From positions 62,001 to 126,000 of the forward strand of contig NZ_AEPF01000058.1 of the NCBI RefSeq assembly GCF_000193735.1: a stretch of DNA of 64,000 nucleotides, read 5' to 3'. The notes under the pieces were generated by a model. That model had not been told where the DNA came from, did not search any database, and saw nothing but the letters and a program-made list of their open reading frames with translations. Source of the stretch: Neisseria sicca 4320 (GTDB lineage Bacteria; Pseudomonadota; Gammaproteobacteria; Burkholderiales; Neisseriaceae). Shown here one piece after another: positions 42,463 through 51,363 of the stretch (the first letter of the stretch is position 1; every line of letters begins with the position of its first letter). The translations under genes were made by a program, and so were the position numbers.

Positions 42463-42873
42463 ATGATTACCATCCAAGACATGATGACCCGCTTCGGCGA
42501 GCAGGAGATGGCGGAGCGGTCGAACCATGAAAACTACGAAACCATAGACGAAGCGGTGATGGCGGCGGCGATTGCGGACGCGGAAGAAGAAGCGGCAAGC
42601 TACCTTAGGGCGGCGAAACTGTTTTTTACCAACGACACCGCGCCGCAGGTTTTGAAAATCAAAGTCTGCGACATCGCCCGCTACTACCTCTACGACGACG
42701 CGGTAACGGGTATTGTCGAAGAGCGTTATCAGTCGGCGGTCGCTTGGCTCAAAATGGTCGTCAAAAATCCCAATATGCTGGACGAAACCCGCGTATCGGA
42801 TGACCGCAAACCGTCAACTTGTGCCGTTTATGTGAATGCCGAACCCGATTTGCGGGAATGGCTGAAGGAGTAG
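42463..42873 (+). CDS. DUF1320 protein (Mu gp36)
   Basis: A 136-residue DUF1320 head-tail connector candidate; ADAEEEAASYLRAAKL and CDIARYYLYDD are typical. GGAGG precedes the ATG. Confidence 0.85.
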   Translation: MITIQDMMTRFGEQEMAERSNHENYETIDEAVMAAAIADAEEEAASYLRAAKLFFTNDTAPQVLKIKVCDIARYYLYDDAVTGIVEERYQSAVAWLKMVVKNPNMLDETRVSDDRKPSTCAVYVNAEPDLREWLKE

Positions 42874-42876
42874 GCA

Positions 42877-43308
42877 ATGCGGATTACGGTATCGCACGAC
42901 TTGTCGCGTATCGCCCAAAGCCTGAACCGCCTGTCGGGCAGGTTGAACGGCAGCCTTGAAGAGCCTTTGCGCGCCATCGGCGGCATGCTCGAAAGAACCA
43001 CCAAAGACCGTATCCGTGAAACCAAAACCGCGCCCGACGGCAAACGCTGGCAGGATGTCAGCCCCGCAACGGCGGCAGCCAAAAACGGACGCGGCGGGAT
43101 TTTGTTAGACCACGGCAACCTATTTGCAAGCATTACGCACGAGGCATCGGCAAAAAGCGTGATTACCGGCTCAATCATGGGCTACTCGGTTTATGCGCAG
43201 GAAGGCACGAAAACCATGCCGGCGCGTCCGTTTTTGGGCTTGTCTTCGCAAGATTATCAGGACATTGACGAATTGATGTCCGATTGGCTGGGAGGATTGA
43301 TTGTCTGA
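42877..43308 (+). CDS. Virion morphogenesis protein (Mu gpG / gp31)
   Basis: A 143-residue tail-completion family protein: APDGKRWQDVSPATAAAK, ILLDHGNLFASITHEAS and MPARPFLGLS are the family blocks. Role in joining head and tail. AAGGAG lies before the start. Confidence 0.85.
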   Translation: MRITVSHDLSRIAQSLNRLSGRLNGSLEEPLRAIGGMLERTTKDRIRETKTAPDGKRWQDVSPATAAAKNGRGGILLDHGNLFASITHEASAKSVITGSIMGYSVYAQEGTKTMPARPFLGLSSQDYQDIDELMSDWLGGLIV

Positions 43309-43309
43309 T

Positions 43310-43774
43310 ATGGCTTTGAAACAGCATGAAAACTTATTGGCGGTCTATCCCGAAATCCTAGGTCGTCTGAAAACCGTCAAAGGCATCAAGGCGGTCAAGG
43401 AAATCGGCGAACTTGCCGAGCTGCTCGCCCAAGGTGCGGCGAAGCGCAAAGCCGCCCCGCTGGACGGCGCGGTCTATGTCGTTTACGGCGGCTCGACCTT
43501 TGCTGACGAAGCGAAAAACGGCAAATACCTGAAATCGACGCTGCACTTTACCTTTGTTCTGGCGCGAAGCTATACCGCCAACGGCAAATCCACGCTGTAT
43601 GAGGTCGGCGAGACCCTGACGGCAATCCAGCGTGCGTTTTCAGGCTGGGATGCGGGCGACGAATATGCCGTTACCCCTTTCCGCCGCATCGCCTCGCCAT
43701 CCATCGAGTATAACGACGGCTTTGCTTTTTACCCTATTTCATTCGCCTGCGACACCGTGCAGGCGGCAAACTAA
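43310..43774 (+). CDS. Mu gp37-like protein (DUF1834)
   Basis: A 154-residue minor tail/neck protein. A TTG at 43301 with GGAGG at better distance is an alternative start. An in-frame DUS near 43361 encodes GRLKT. Confidence 0.8.
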   Translation: MALKQHENLLAVYPEILGRLKTVKGIKAVKEIGELAELLAQGAAKRKAAPLDGAVYVVYGGSTFADEAKNGKYLKSTLHFTFVLARSYTANGKSTLYEVGETLTAIQRAFSGWDAGDEYAVTPFRRIASPSIEYNDGFAFYPISFACDTVQAAN

Positions 43775-43786
43775 AGGAGCTGCCAC

Positions 43787-44545
43787 ATGGCAAAACAAAA
43801 CGACCACGGCTTAATCTTTGAGGGCGACGTCAAGGTACGCAACCTCAATCAAAAAGGCTCGGGCTTTATCGACATCGGCAACACCACCGCTTTGACCACG
43901 CAGACCAGCGTGGAAACCAAAGAGCGCGTGTCCAAGCAAAAAGGCACTTACGGCAGCGCGTTGGACAGCCTGAAAACCGTCAAGCCTACCGAAATCGGTC
44001 TGAAGCTTGACACCTTTGACAAAGACAACCTCGCACTTGCCCTGATGGGCGAAGCCGCAGTCATCGCGGCAACGGCGCAGACCGTTACCGACGAGACCGT
44101 AACCATCGGCAAAAAAGGCATGGCGTACAAACTGGCAAACGGCAACATCGACCCGGCTACCGTCAAAGTCAAAAACAAGTCCAAAGCCAATGTCGACGCC
44201 AAGCATTTGGACATCAATGCCACCTTGGGCATGATTACCGTCCTGCCTACTGCCGACACCGTCAACGACGGCGAAGAAATTACCGTCGAATACAAAACCC
44301 GCGATTCCGGCGGCTACAAAGTGTCCGCCGCGACCTTGTCCCGCTTGGATTTGGAAATCTACGTTGACGGCCGCAACCGCGTTACCGGCGAGACCGGCAT
44401 CCTGCACATCCCCCATGCCGTATTGGCTGCGGACGGCAGTATCGACTGGTTCGGCGACGACTTCAACGAAGCCGAATTCAAAGGCACGGCGGTATTGGCT
44501 TCGGGCGAGACTTCGACCTATTCCTTCACGTCGTACAACAACTAA
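43787..44545 (+). CDS. Major tail tube protein
   Basis: A 252-residue beta-rich protein with repeated Gly/Thr segments and an Ig-like C-terminal portion (GILHIPHAVLAADG). Position before the tape measure and absence of a sheath gene indicate the tube of a long flexible non-contractile tail. AAGGAG precedes the ATG. Confidence 0.75.
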   Translation: MAKQNDHGLIFEGDVKVRNLNQKGSGFIDIGNTTALTTQTSVETKERVSKQKGTYGSALDSLKTVKPTEIGLKLDTFDKDNLALALMGEAAVIAATAQTVTDETVTIGKKGMAYKLANGNIDPATVKVKNKSKANVDAKHLDINATLGMITVLPTADTVNDGEEITVEYKTRDSGGYKVSAATLSRLDLEIYVDGRNRVTGETGILHIPHAVLAADGSIDWFGDDFNEAEFKGTAVLASGETSTYSFTSYNN

Positions 44546-44604
44546 AGATTCGGGCGGCTTATGCGGATTGGCGGGTTCGCCGGTCGGGCTGTCCGATAAA
44601 CGGC

Positions 44605-44674
44605 AAAAAGGTCGTCTGAAACGGGCTTCTGCGTGTAGGCGCAGCGGCATGGAGTTTCAGACGACCTTTTTTTT
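44605..44674. terminator. Bidirectional inverted-DUS terminator
   Basis: Inverted DUS pair enclosing a second small hairpin, with eight T on the plus strand and five on the minus strand. It lies between the convergent tail tube gene and the reverse-strand gene. Confidence 0.8.
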
Positions 44675-44693
44675 AAACGGGTTTTAAAACAGA

Positions 44694-44867
44694 TTAGAAC
44701 CGATACAGGGCTGATTTAATCAGGTATCCGCTGACGGCCATAAAGGCGGAAAATTCCGGCAGTTTCATGTCGCGGATGTGCGCCAACATATCGAAACCGA
44801 GATACAGGGCGATAAATGCCGAGAATGCGCCGACGGCGAAAAGTATGGTTAGAGCGAGGGTTTTCAT
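44694..44867 (-). CDS. Reverse-strand small membrane protein
   Basis: A 57-residue protein (MKTLALTILFAVGAFSAFIA...) with two hydrophobic segments separated by a short charged loop (HIRDMKLPEF). Codon use is normal for Neisseria. It runs against the tail genes and has its own terminator. No clear Shine-Dalgarno. This gap usually holds tail assembly chaperones, which are absent. Function unknown. Confidence 0.65.
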   Translation of the reverse strand: MKTLALTILFAVGAFSAFIALYLGFDMLAHIRDMKLPEFSAFMAVSGYLIKSALYRF

Positions 44868-44920
44868 TGGCTGAAATCTGTTAAGGGTTATTCATTCGAG
44901 ATAGTAAAGGTATCAAAATA

Positions 44921-47900
44921 ATGGCGAATATTCAAGCAGGTTTAGAGATTAAGGCGGGCGTGTCCGGTGCCGAAAACATCGACGCGCTGGCGCAGTCCAT
45001 CGAGGCGGCGGGCATCGATACGGGTAAACTGACGGCAGAGGCGAAAGAGCTGGGCGCGACGCTGTCGAAAGCGCAAGCCCAACAGGCGGCGATTGCGGAG
45101 TATAAGGCATTGTCGGCAGAATTGGACAATACCGCCAAGGAAATGCGTGCGCTGGACGAGCTGACCGCAACGCTTGAAAAATCCATGCGCGGCGGCGGTA
45201 CGCAGCAACAGCAAGCCGATTTAGCGAAGCTACGCGCCGAATCCGAACGCTTGGCAAAAAGCGAAACCGAGCTAACGGGCAAACTGTATGCCGCCCGCGA
45301 CGCGATGGCGGTGTCGGGCGTATCCGTCAAAAACCTTGCCGCCGAGGAAAGCCGACTAGCTGCTGAGACGGCAACTGCGACGGTAAAGTTGGATAAGCTG
45401 ACAGCCGAGGCATCGGAACTTAAAGCCATTGCCGATGCAAAAATCAAACTTGGTATCGATACCGATGAGAAAGCCTTGCGTGAGCTGCAGGAGCTTAAGA
45501 AAAGCTATGACCTTTTGAAAAGTAGCGGCACGTTAACCAAAGAAGAACTCTCCCGCGCAACAGCCCGCTATAACGATAAAGTGTTCCAGCTGAATAAGAG
45601 CTTATCGGATTTGCGTCCTACACTTGCCGACTTTGCCAATGAGTTCCGAGGGGTGGCGAGTGGTGCTGCCGGGCTGACGTATGCTGCTCGTGAGGCGGTG
45701 AAATTTGAAAGCGCAATGGCAGGTGTTCGGAAAGTCGTGGACGGTACTCCTGAGCAGATCGAACAGTTGGGCGGGCAAGTTAAAAAACTGGCGGTAGAGT
45801 TCGGCATGATGCCGGAGAAGATGGCTGAAATCGTTGCCGCTGGCGGTCAGTTAGGTATTGCTGCCGATAAGTTGGATGAATTTGCACGCGTTACCGCGAC
45901 TATGGCAACCGCATTCGGCCTGACGGCTGAGGAAGCAGGCAATGCCGCCGCAACGATTGCCAACGTGTTCCAGCTTCCGATCGATGAAGTGGAAAAGCTC
46001 GGCGATGCCATCAACGTTTTGGGCAACAATACCGCCGCGCGTGAAAAAGACATTGTTGCGGCGATGGCGCGTATCGGCGGTACGGCGAAACAGTTCGGAC
46101 TTGCCGCCGACGAAGCCGCCGCACTTGCCGACGCCTTTATCGCATTGGGCAAACCGCCCGAAGTGGCGGCTACCGCCATCAATGCCCTGCTGCAAAAATT
46201 GCAAACCGCGCAAAGCCAGGGCAAAGGTTTCCAAGATGCGCTGCAATCCATCGGAACGTCCGCCGACGAGATGGCGGCAAACATCGCTGCGAACCCGCAA
46301 CAGGCTCTGACCGAGTTCCTGCATAAACTCGAAGGCTTGGACAAACAAAGCCGCGCCCTGACGCTCTCGCAACTCTTCGGCACAGAATACAGCGACGACA
46401 TTGCCCTCTTGGTCGGCTCGCTTGGTGAATATGAAAAGGCTTTGGGCTTGGTAAACGACCAAGCGCAAATACAAGGCGCGATGCAGAAGGAGGCGGCAGC
46501 TGCATTAAATACTACCGAAGGGCAAATCAATAAGGCTAAGGCGGCAGTTTCCAATATGGCAGGAGAGCTGGGTGATGCCTTATTGCCTATTTTAAAAATA
46601 ACGGCATCCACGGTTGAGACGGTTGCAACGGCAATTAGCGATTTCACAAAAGATTTTCCGGTATTGTCCAAGCTGGCGGTTTACTTTGCTGCCGCCCGTG
46701 TTGCAATGGAGGCGTATTCTGCAGTTGTGCGTCTTGGTGGCGCTGCTGCATTGAAAAGTTTGGTGTCTCAAAAAACTGCTGTCGATGCGTTGACCGTTTC
46801 ATATGGTAAAGCCGGTTTGGCGGCTAAAGAATACGGGAGTATTGCATCAGCAGGTGTCGCGGCACAATCAAAAGGGTTGACCGGTTTGGCTTCGGGATTG
46901 TCTTCCCTTGTTGCCCGATGGGGCATTATCGGTACGACGGCAACGATTGCCGGAGAAGCAGTCGGCGGGTTTATTCAGGATTTGTACGAACATATTCCTG
47001 GTCTTCGTGCAGTGTTTGACGAGATGGCGCGTCCGATAGCTATGATTGACAGCCTGTTGACGACGGGGAGTTTGGATAAATATCACGAATTTTTCAAAAC
47101 TGACGCCGAAATCAAGCGCGAACTGGAAGAATCAAACAAACGGTCTGCTGAAGCCGCCGAAAAAGCCGCTGCCGCCAAGAGAAAGGCAGCCGAAGAGGAA
47201 GCCGCCGCCGTCAAAGCCCTGCAAGCCGAATATCGTGCTTCCGCCGCCGAACAGGCTGCGTTGGAGCGCAGTATGGCTGCCTTGCGTGCCGACGGGCGCG
47301 AAACTGGCGATTTTTATAGCGAGCTGGCGGTCAAGCTGGAAAACGTGCGTACCAAAACCGCCGACCTGAAGGCAGAACTTGACAAGAAAAACATCAAAAT
47401 CAGCGCGGATACGGGCGAACTTGCCGAAGCGCAAAAAGCCCTTGAATCTTTGGGGCTGACGGCGGAAGAAGTCACCACCGGTCTGAGTAAGAAAGCGTCT
47501 GAAGGGATTGCCAACTTTTCCACCGCCGCTGCCAAGTTTGGCAATGATGCCGAGCAGATGTCGCGTGTATTTCAGGCGGCATTAAAGCAGATGGACAGTC
47601 CCGAAGCGGTCGAAAAACTGAAAGCCGCATTGGAAGACGCAGGCAAACAGGCGGGCATGACCGCCGAGGAGATCAAAAAAATCGGCGACGCCGCCCCTGT
47701 CGCGTCCGATAAGGTTGCCGACGCATTTGCCAAAATTGGCGTGGACAGCAAAGCCGTGATGACCGGCATCAGCAGCGACGCCCGACAGGCGTTTGCCGAC
47801 TTTAAGGGCGCGTCCGAACAGGCGGCAGCAGCGGGTCAGAAAGATGCCAAGCTGATGCAGGCGGCGTTTGAGCAGATGATGGGCAAACTCAAAAGCAAGG

Positions 47901-48976
47901 AGGAGTTCGCCGAGTTCCAACGCCAACTCAAAGCCAGTGGCGATGCAGCACTGTTGACGCAGGAGCAGCTTGCCCGTTTGGGCGACGCGGCGTCAGGCGG
48001 CGCGGAAAAAGCCAAAGCCGCCTATCAAGGGCTGAACGATACCGCCGCGCAGGCGGGCGAGGCTGCCAAAAACGCCCACAACAAAGGCGCGCAGGCGGCG
48101 GAAAGCCATGCCCAATCCGTCAGCAAGGTGGTCAAGGCAAACGACGATGCAGCGGCGAGTGCGGAAAAGGCGGCGGCAGCGACCGAAAAAGCCGCCAAAG
48201 CCGTAACCGACTACGGCTACCGGCTTAGTCAGACGGGCGGCTACGTCAAGTTCAGCAACGAACAGCTTGAATTGATGAACCAAAAATTCAGGGGCGTCAA
48301 AATCGGTATGGAAGCAACGCTGCAAATCGGGCGCATGAAGGACTACACCCAGCAGATTTACCTTGCCAACTCCGCCATGCAGCGGTTGAGCGACGCAACG
48401 GCGCAGGGCGCGTTGACACAGGGTGTGTTGAACGATGCAGCCAGTGCGGCTGCGGCGGCTGCCGACAAGCTGGGCAATACCGAGCTGACCAAGTTTCGCA
48501 ATGCGATTGCTGACGCGCAACGTCGTCTGAATGCGCTGCGCCAAGAGGCAAGCGACGCGACGCGCGCCCTTGAGGCAGAGCTTGCCGAACTCAACGGCAA
48601 CGCCGAAGCGGGCTACGCTTTGCAGCAGGAGAAAAAGCTGCGCGAGCTGAATCAGAAACTGGCAAACGCCAAGCAACTGGGACAAGGAGACATCGCCCGC
48701 GAATACCAGCGTCAAATCGAGCTGCAACAGCAGATCTACGACCGCCAACGCAACAAACGCGACGAGTCTGCCGCCCAAGACCGCGCCCGCAGCCAAAACA
48801 CGGCAAACGGCAGCAACAATGTGGCACGCCAGTTGCAGCAAATCGGCAATCCGCAGGTCAACGTCAATACTGACGAGCTTAACCGCCTTTTGGCGCAGCG
48901 CGACGAAGCAGTCGCCAACAGAGCAGTCGGCAGCCTGATGACGCAACTGGAAAACTCGTTCAAGCGGACGAGTTAA
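44921..48976 (+). CDS. Tail tape measure protein (TP901 type)
   Basis: A 1351-residue protein with the TP901 tape-measure core (about 230 to 560: FESAMAGVRKVVDGTPEQIEQ, GNAAATIANVFQLPIDEVEKLGDAINVLGNN, ALQSIGTSADEM). A membrane-prone region lies around 570 to 700, and long Ala/Glu/Lys coiled coils follow to the end. It sets tail length and probably enters the host envelope. AAAGG precedes the ATG. Confidence 0.92.
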   Translation: MANIQAGLEIKAGVSGAENIDALAQSIEAAGIDTGKLTAEAKELGATLSKAQAQQAAIAEYKALSAELDNTAKEMRALDELTATLEKSMRGGGTQQQQADLAKLRAESERLAKSETELTGKLYAARDAMAVSGVSVKNLAAEESRLAAETATATVKLDKLTAEASELKAIADAKIKLGIDTDEKALRELQELKKSYDLLKSSGTLTKEELSRATARYNDKVFQLNKSLSDLRPTLADFANEFRGVASGAAGLTYAAREAVKFESAMAGVRKVVDGTPEQIEQLGGQVKKLAVEFGMMPEKMAEIVAAGGQLGIAADKLDEFARVTATMATAFGLTAEEAGNAAATIANVFQLPIDEVEKLGDAINVLGNNTAAREKDIVAAMARIGGTAKQFGLAADEAAALADAFIALGKPPEVAATAINALLQKLQTAQSQGKGFQDALQSIGTSADEMAANIAANPQQALTEFLHKLEGLDKQSRALTLSQLFGTEYSDDIALLVGSLGEYEKALGLVNDQAQIQGAMQKEAAAALNTTEGQINKAKAAVSNMAGELGDALLPILKITASTVETVATAISDFTKDFPVLSKLAVYFAAARVAMEAYSAVVRLGGAAALKSLVSQKTAVDALTVSYGKAGLAAKEYGSIASAGVAAQSKGLTGLASGLSSLVARWGIIGTTATIAGEAVGGFIQDLYEHIPGLRAVFDEMARPIAMIDSLLTTGSLDKYHEFFKTDAEIKRELEESNKRSAEAAEKAAAAKRKAAEEEAAAVKALQAEYRASAAEQAALERSMAALRADGRETGDFYSELAVKLENVRTKTADLKAELDKKNIKISADTGELAEAQKALESLGLTAEEVTTGLSKKASEGIANFSTAAAKFGNDAEQMSRVFQAALKQMDSPEAVEKLKAALEDAGKQAGMTAEEIKKIGDAAPVASDKVADAFAKIGVDSKAVMTGISSDARQAFADFKGASEQAAAAGQKDAKLMQAAFEQMMGKLKSKEEFAEFQRQLKASGDAALLTQEQLARLGDAASGGAEKAKAAYQGLNDTAAQAGEAAKNAHNKGAQAAESHAQSVSKVVKANDDAAASAEKAAAATEKAAKAVTDYGYRLSQTGGYVKFSNEQLELMNQKFRGVKIGMEATLQIGRMKDYTQQIYLANSAMQRLSDATAQGALTQGVLNDAASAAAAAADKLGNTELTKFRNAIADAQRRLNALRQEASDATRALEAELAELNGNAEAGYALQQEKKLRELNQKLANAKQLGQGDIAREYQRQIELQQQIYDRQRNKRDESAAQDRARSQNTANGSNNVARQLQQIGNPQVNVNTDELNRLLAQRDEAVANRAVGSLMTQLENSFKRTS

Positions 48977-48996
48977 ATCAGACGGTAGATACAAAC

Positions 48997-49076
48997 CCGA
49001 CTGCAACCATGCCAAGCCCCGATTTTCGGGGCTTTTGCTTTAATGGGGTTTTATATTTAGGCAAAGGTCTTCTGAA
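48997..49076 (+). repeat. Terminator-DUS cassette, copy 1
   Basis: Eighty bases nearly identical to 53734 to 53814: CCGACTGCAACCATGCC, an AAGCCCCGA/TCGGGGCTT hairpin with TTTTGCTTTAAT, and a DUS (here with one mismatch, GGTCTTCTGAA) directly before an ATG. Confidence 0.85.
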
Positions 49077-49481
49077 ATGGCCGATTGGATTTTAAAGCGC
49101 AAGGACACCGGCGCAAGCGTCCGCCTGCCGCAGGATATGCGTTGGGAAGATGAATTTAGTTGGAACAAGGTGGCGCAGGCCGCGCCGCAGCGTACCTTGT
49201 CGGGCGGTTTGGTCATTCAACAAGGCATCAAGGCAAACGGCCGCCCGATTACGCTGTCGGGCGATTGGGTATGGCTGGACTTGGGGTCTTTGCGGACTTT
49301 ACGCGATTGGACGGACGTCCCTGAATTGGAAATGACGTTGTCCCATTACGACGGGCGCGAATTTAATGTCATTTGGCGCACGCATGACGCGGCTTTGGGC
49401 AGCGTCGAGCCGGTGCGGTACTCAACGCCCGAGGCGGACAGCGAGCGATACACCGCCAAGCTCTGCCTGATGACGTTTTAA
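49077..49481 (+). CDS. Minor tail protein
   Basis: A 134-residue tail-tip protein (MADWILKRKDTGASVRLPQD...) following the tape measure, where a distal-tail-type protein is expected. Its ribosome-binding site is a DUS variant. Exact role inferred from gene order. Confidence 0.7.
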   Translation: MADWILKRKDTGASVRLPQDMRWEDEFSWNKVAQAAPQRTLSGGLVIQQGIKANGRPITLSGDWVWLDLGSLRTLRDWTDVPELEMTLSHYDGREFNVIWRTHDAALGSVEPVRYSTPEADSERYTAKLCLMTF

Positions 49482-49527
49482 GGTCGTCTGAAAACAGGTT
49501 TAAACAGGATTTTAAAAAGGTTTCAAA

Positions 49528-51360
49528 ATGGAAAAAACAACGCGCCTGACGCAACAGGATTTGCAGATTTACCCCAGCCAGCGCATGACCGATACGCCCG
49601 ACGGCGGCGGTTTGATGGTGGGGCAGCCGCTGACGGGCGAGGATAACGAGATTTTCCCGCCCGTTTCCGACGTTGACCGCACGATGGGCAGTTTGGACGC
49701 CCGTTTGCTCTATCCTGCCGTCTTGCGTAACGATTCCGAGCCGCTCTATGGCGGTCATTTTGTCATTACCGAGCCGCCGACCTCTGAAAACGTGTCGTTT
49801 TTGGCGTTTAAGGCGCGCAACTACGGCGAGAGCCGCGCAGACATTATGCCGCGAATTGAAGCGTATTCCGTGCCGACGGTGGAGAGCCGTATGACGCTGA
49901 TGGGGCGGCATTTGGCGGGCGTGCGCCTTGTGCAGGCATATCAGCGCGAAGAAGCTCCGCTGCCTAAAGTGGGCGAACGGTATTGCCTGCAACACGAAGA
50001 CAAAACCAACAGTAAGACCGAGCGCATCACTGAATATTTCCGCATCGCCAATCTGACGCACGAAATGCGGACGTTTGAAATTCCCCTGCCAAGCGGGCAG
50101 ACCAAAGAAATCCGCCGCCGTGTCGTCAAAATGGAGACGACCAACCCGCTGACGCGAGATTTTGATGGTGTCGATTACCCGGTCGAGGGGTATGCAGGCA
50201 ACAAGGTCAAGATTTTGGAGACGCAGGTCGCTGATTCGGCGACTTACTACGGCGTAAAGCCCGTTTCAGGCGACCTCAAGGCGGGTGATGCATCGCTGAC
50301 GGTTGCCAGCATTTACGAAAAGCTGGTTCCCACTTCGACGGTGGAGACGCCGTATGCCGACCAATATCCCGTTGCGGGCGATATGTGGGTGGCTGCCGCG
50401 CCTGAAAAACAGGTGTTTCACGGGTATGTATCGGGCGGTACGCTGACGATGCCCCATTCGCTTTTGCCGGGCAGCATCAAAATCGGCAACTACAAAGACA
50501 ATGCGCAGGGGCAGCTTATCTCCGGCGACAACATCATCCAAGCCGATTATGAAAAAGGTCGTCTGAGCGGCATCCCGAGCGGGACTTATACCGTTTCCGC
50601 CATTCCTGCCGCCAAATCATCGGCTGCGCGGTTTGCCTTTGCCGTTGAAATCAAAGAGACCAACCAAGGCACGGCATTTGCGCCGCTGCTGACACCCGCC
50701 CCCGCTGCGGGCAGTCTGAAAGTGTCGTTTATGGCGTTGGGCGTTTGGTATCTGCTCGCCGATTCTGGCGACGGCGTGTTGCGCGATGAGGCAGGCAAAG
50801 CGGTAGGCACGGTGTCATCAACCACTGGCTCTGTCGTGCTTAATCTGCCCGTATTGCCCGATGTCGGCAGCCGACTGGTGTTCCAATGGGGCGGGATTTC
50901 GGGATTCGCGTCATCCGACGGCGGCAAGACCGGGACGGCAGCGACGCCGAAACCCGCAGAAAGCAAATGCACCTATGGTTTGGGTCATCCAATCAAGCCG
51001 GGTACGTTGGTATTGACTTGGGAGGACAGCGGCACCAAAACCGCCCGCGACGACGGCAACGGCAGTCTGACAGGCGATATGCAGGGGTCGGTTGATTACC
51101 TCAACGGCGTGATTTCGACCGAACGCTACATCAACAGCAACACGGTCGAATATGCCTGTGAAGAGACGCGACGAATCAGCGCAAGCGTGGTCGGCGGCGC
51201 AGGCTACGGCATGACGGCGGAGGATAAAGGGGCGCATTGGGAGCTGGTATTCAAGGACGCTACGCCTAATCAGTCGGTCTTCAGATTGGATGTCAAAGGG
51301 CAAGTCTCTGAAGAGACAGAGTACACGGTGCCGAATTGGTATGGCGCAGCGGTTAGATAG
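49528..51360 (+). CDS. Tail tip protein, 610 residues
   Basis: A large structural protein without motif that I can name, rich in beta structure. The first 200 residues (DTPDGGGLMVGQPLTGEDNE) resemble proteins downstream of the tape measure in non-contractile Mu-like phages of the B3/D3112 kind. Repeated EETRRISASV-type beta segments lie toward the C-terminus. Probably part of the tip complex. A DUS in frame near 50555 encodes GRLS. Confidence 0.7.
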   Translation: MEKTTRLTQQDLQIYPSQRMTDTPDGGGLMVGQPLTGEDNEIFPPVSDVDRTMGSLDARLLYPAVLRNDSEPLYGGHFVITEPPTSENVSFLAFKARNYGESRADIMPRIEAYSVPTVESRMTLMGRHLAGVRLVQAYQREEAPLPKVGERYCLQHEDKTNSKTERITEYFRIANLTHEMRTFEIPLPSGQTKEIRRRVVKMETTNPLTRDFDGVDYPVEGYAGNKVKILETQVADSATYYGVKPVSGDLKAGDASLTVASIYEKLVPTSTVETPYADQYPVAGDMWVAAAPEKQVFHGYVSGGTLTMPHSLLPGSIKIGNYKDNAQGQLISGDNIIQADYEKGRLSGIPSGTYTVSAIPAAKSSAARFAFAVEIKETNQGTAFAPLLTPAPAAGSLKVSFMALGVWYLLADSGDGVLRDEAGKAVGTVSSTTGSVVLNLPVLPDVGSRLVFQWGGISGFASSDGGKTGTAATPKPAESKCTYGLGHPIKPGTLVLTWEDSGTKTARDDGNGSLTGDMQGSVDYLNGVISTERYINSNTVEYACEETRRISASVVGGAGYGMTAEDKGAHWELVFKDATPNQSVFRLDVKGQVSEETEYTVPNWYGAAVR

Positions 51361-51363
51361 GAG

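Noticed and set aside
44546..44693. Possible frameshifted tail chaperone on the plus strand
   Set aside because: Only a 12-codon frame exists before the terminator; no slippery site with a continuing frame.
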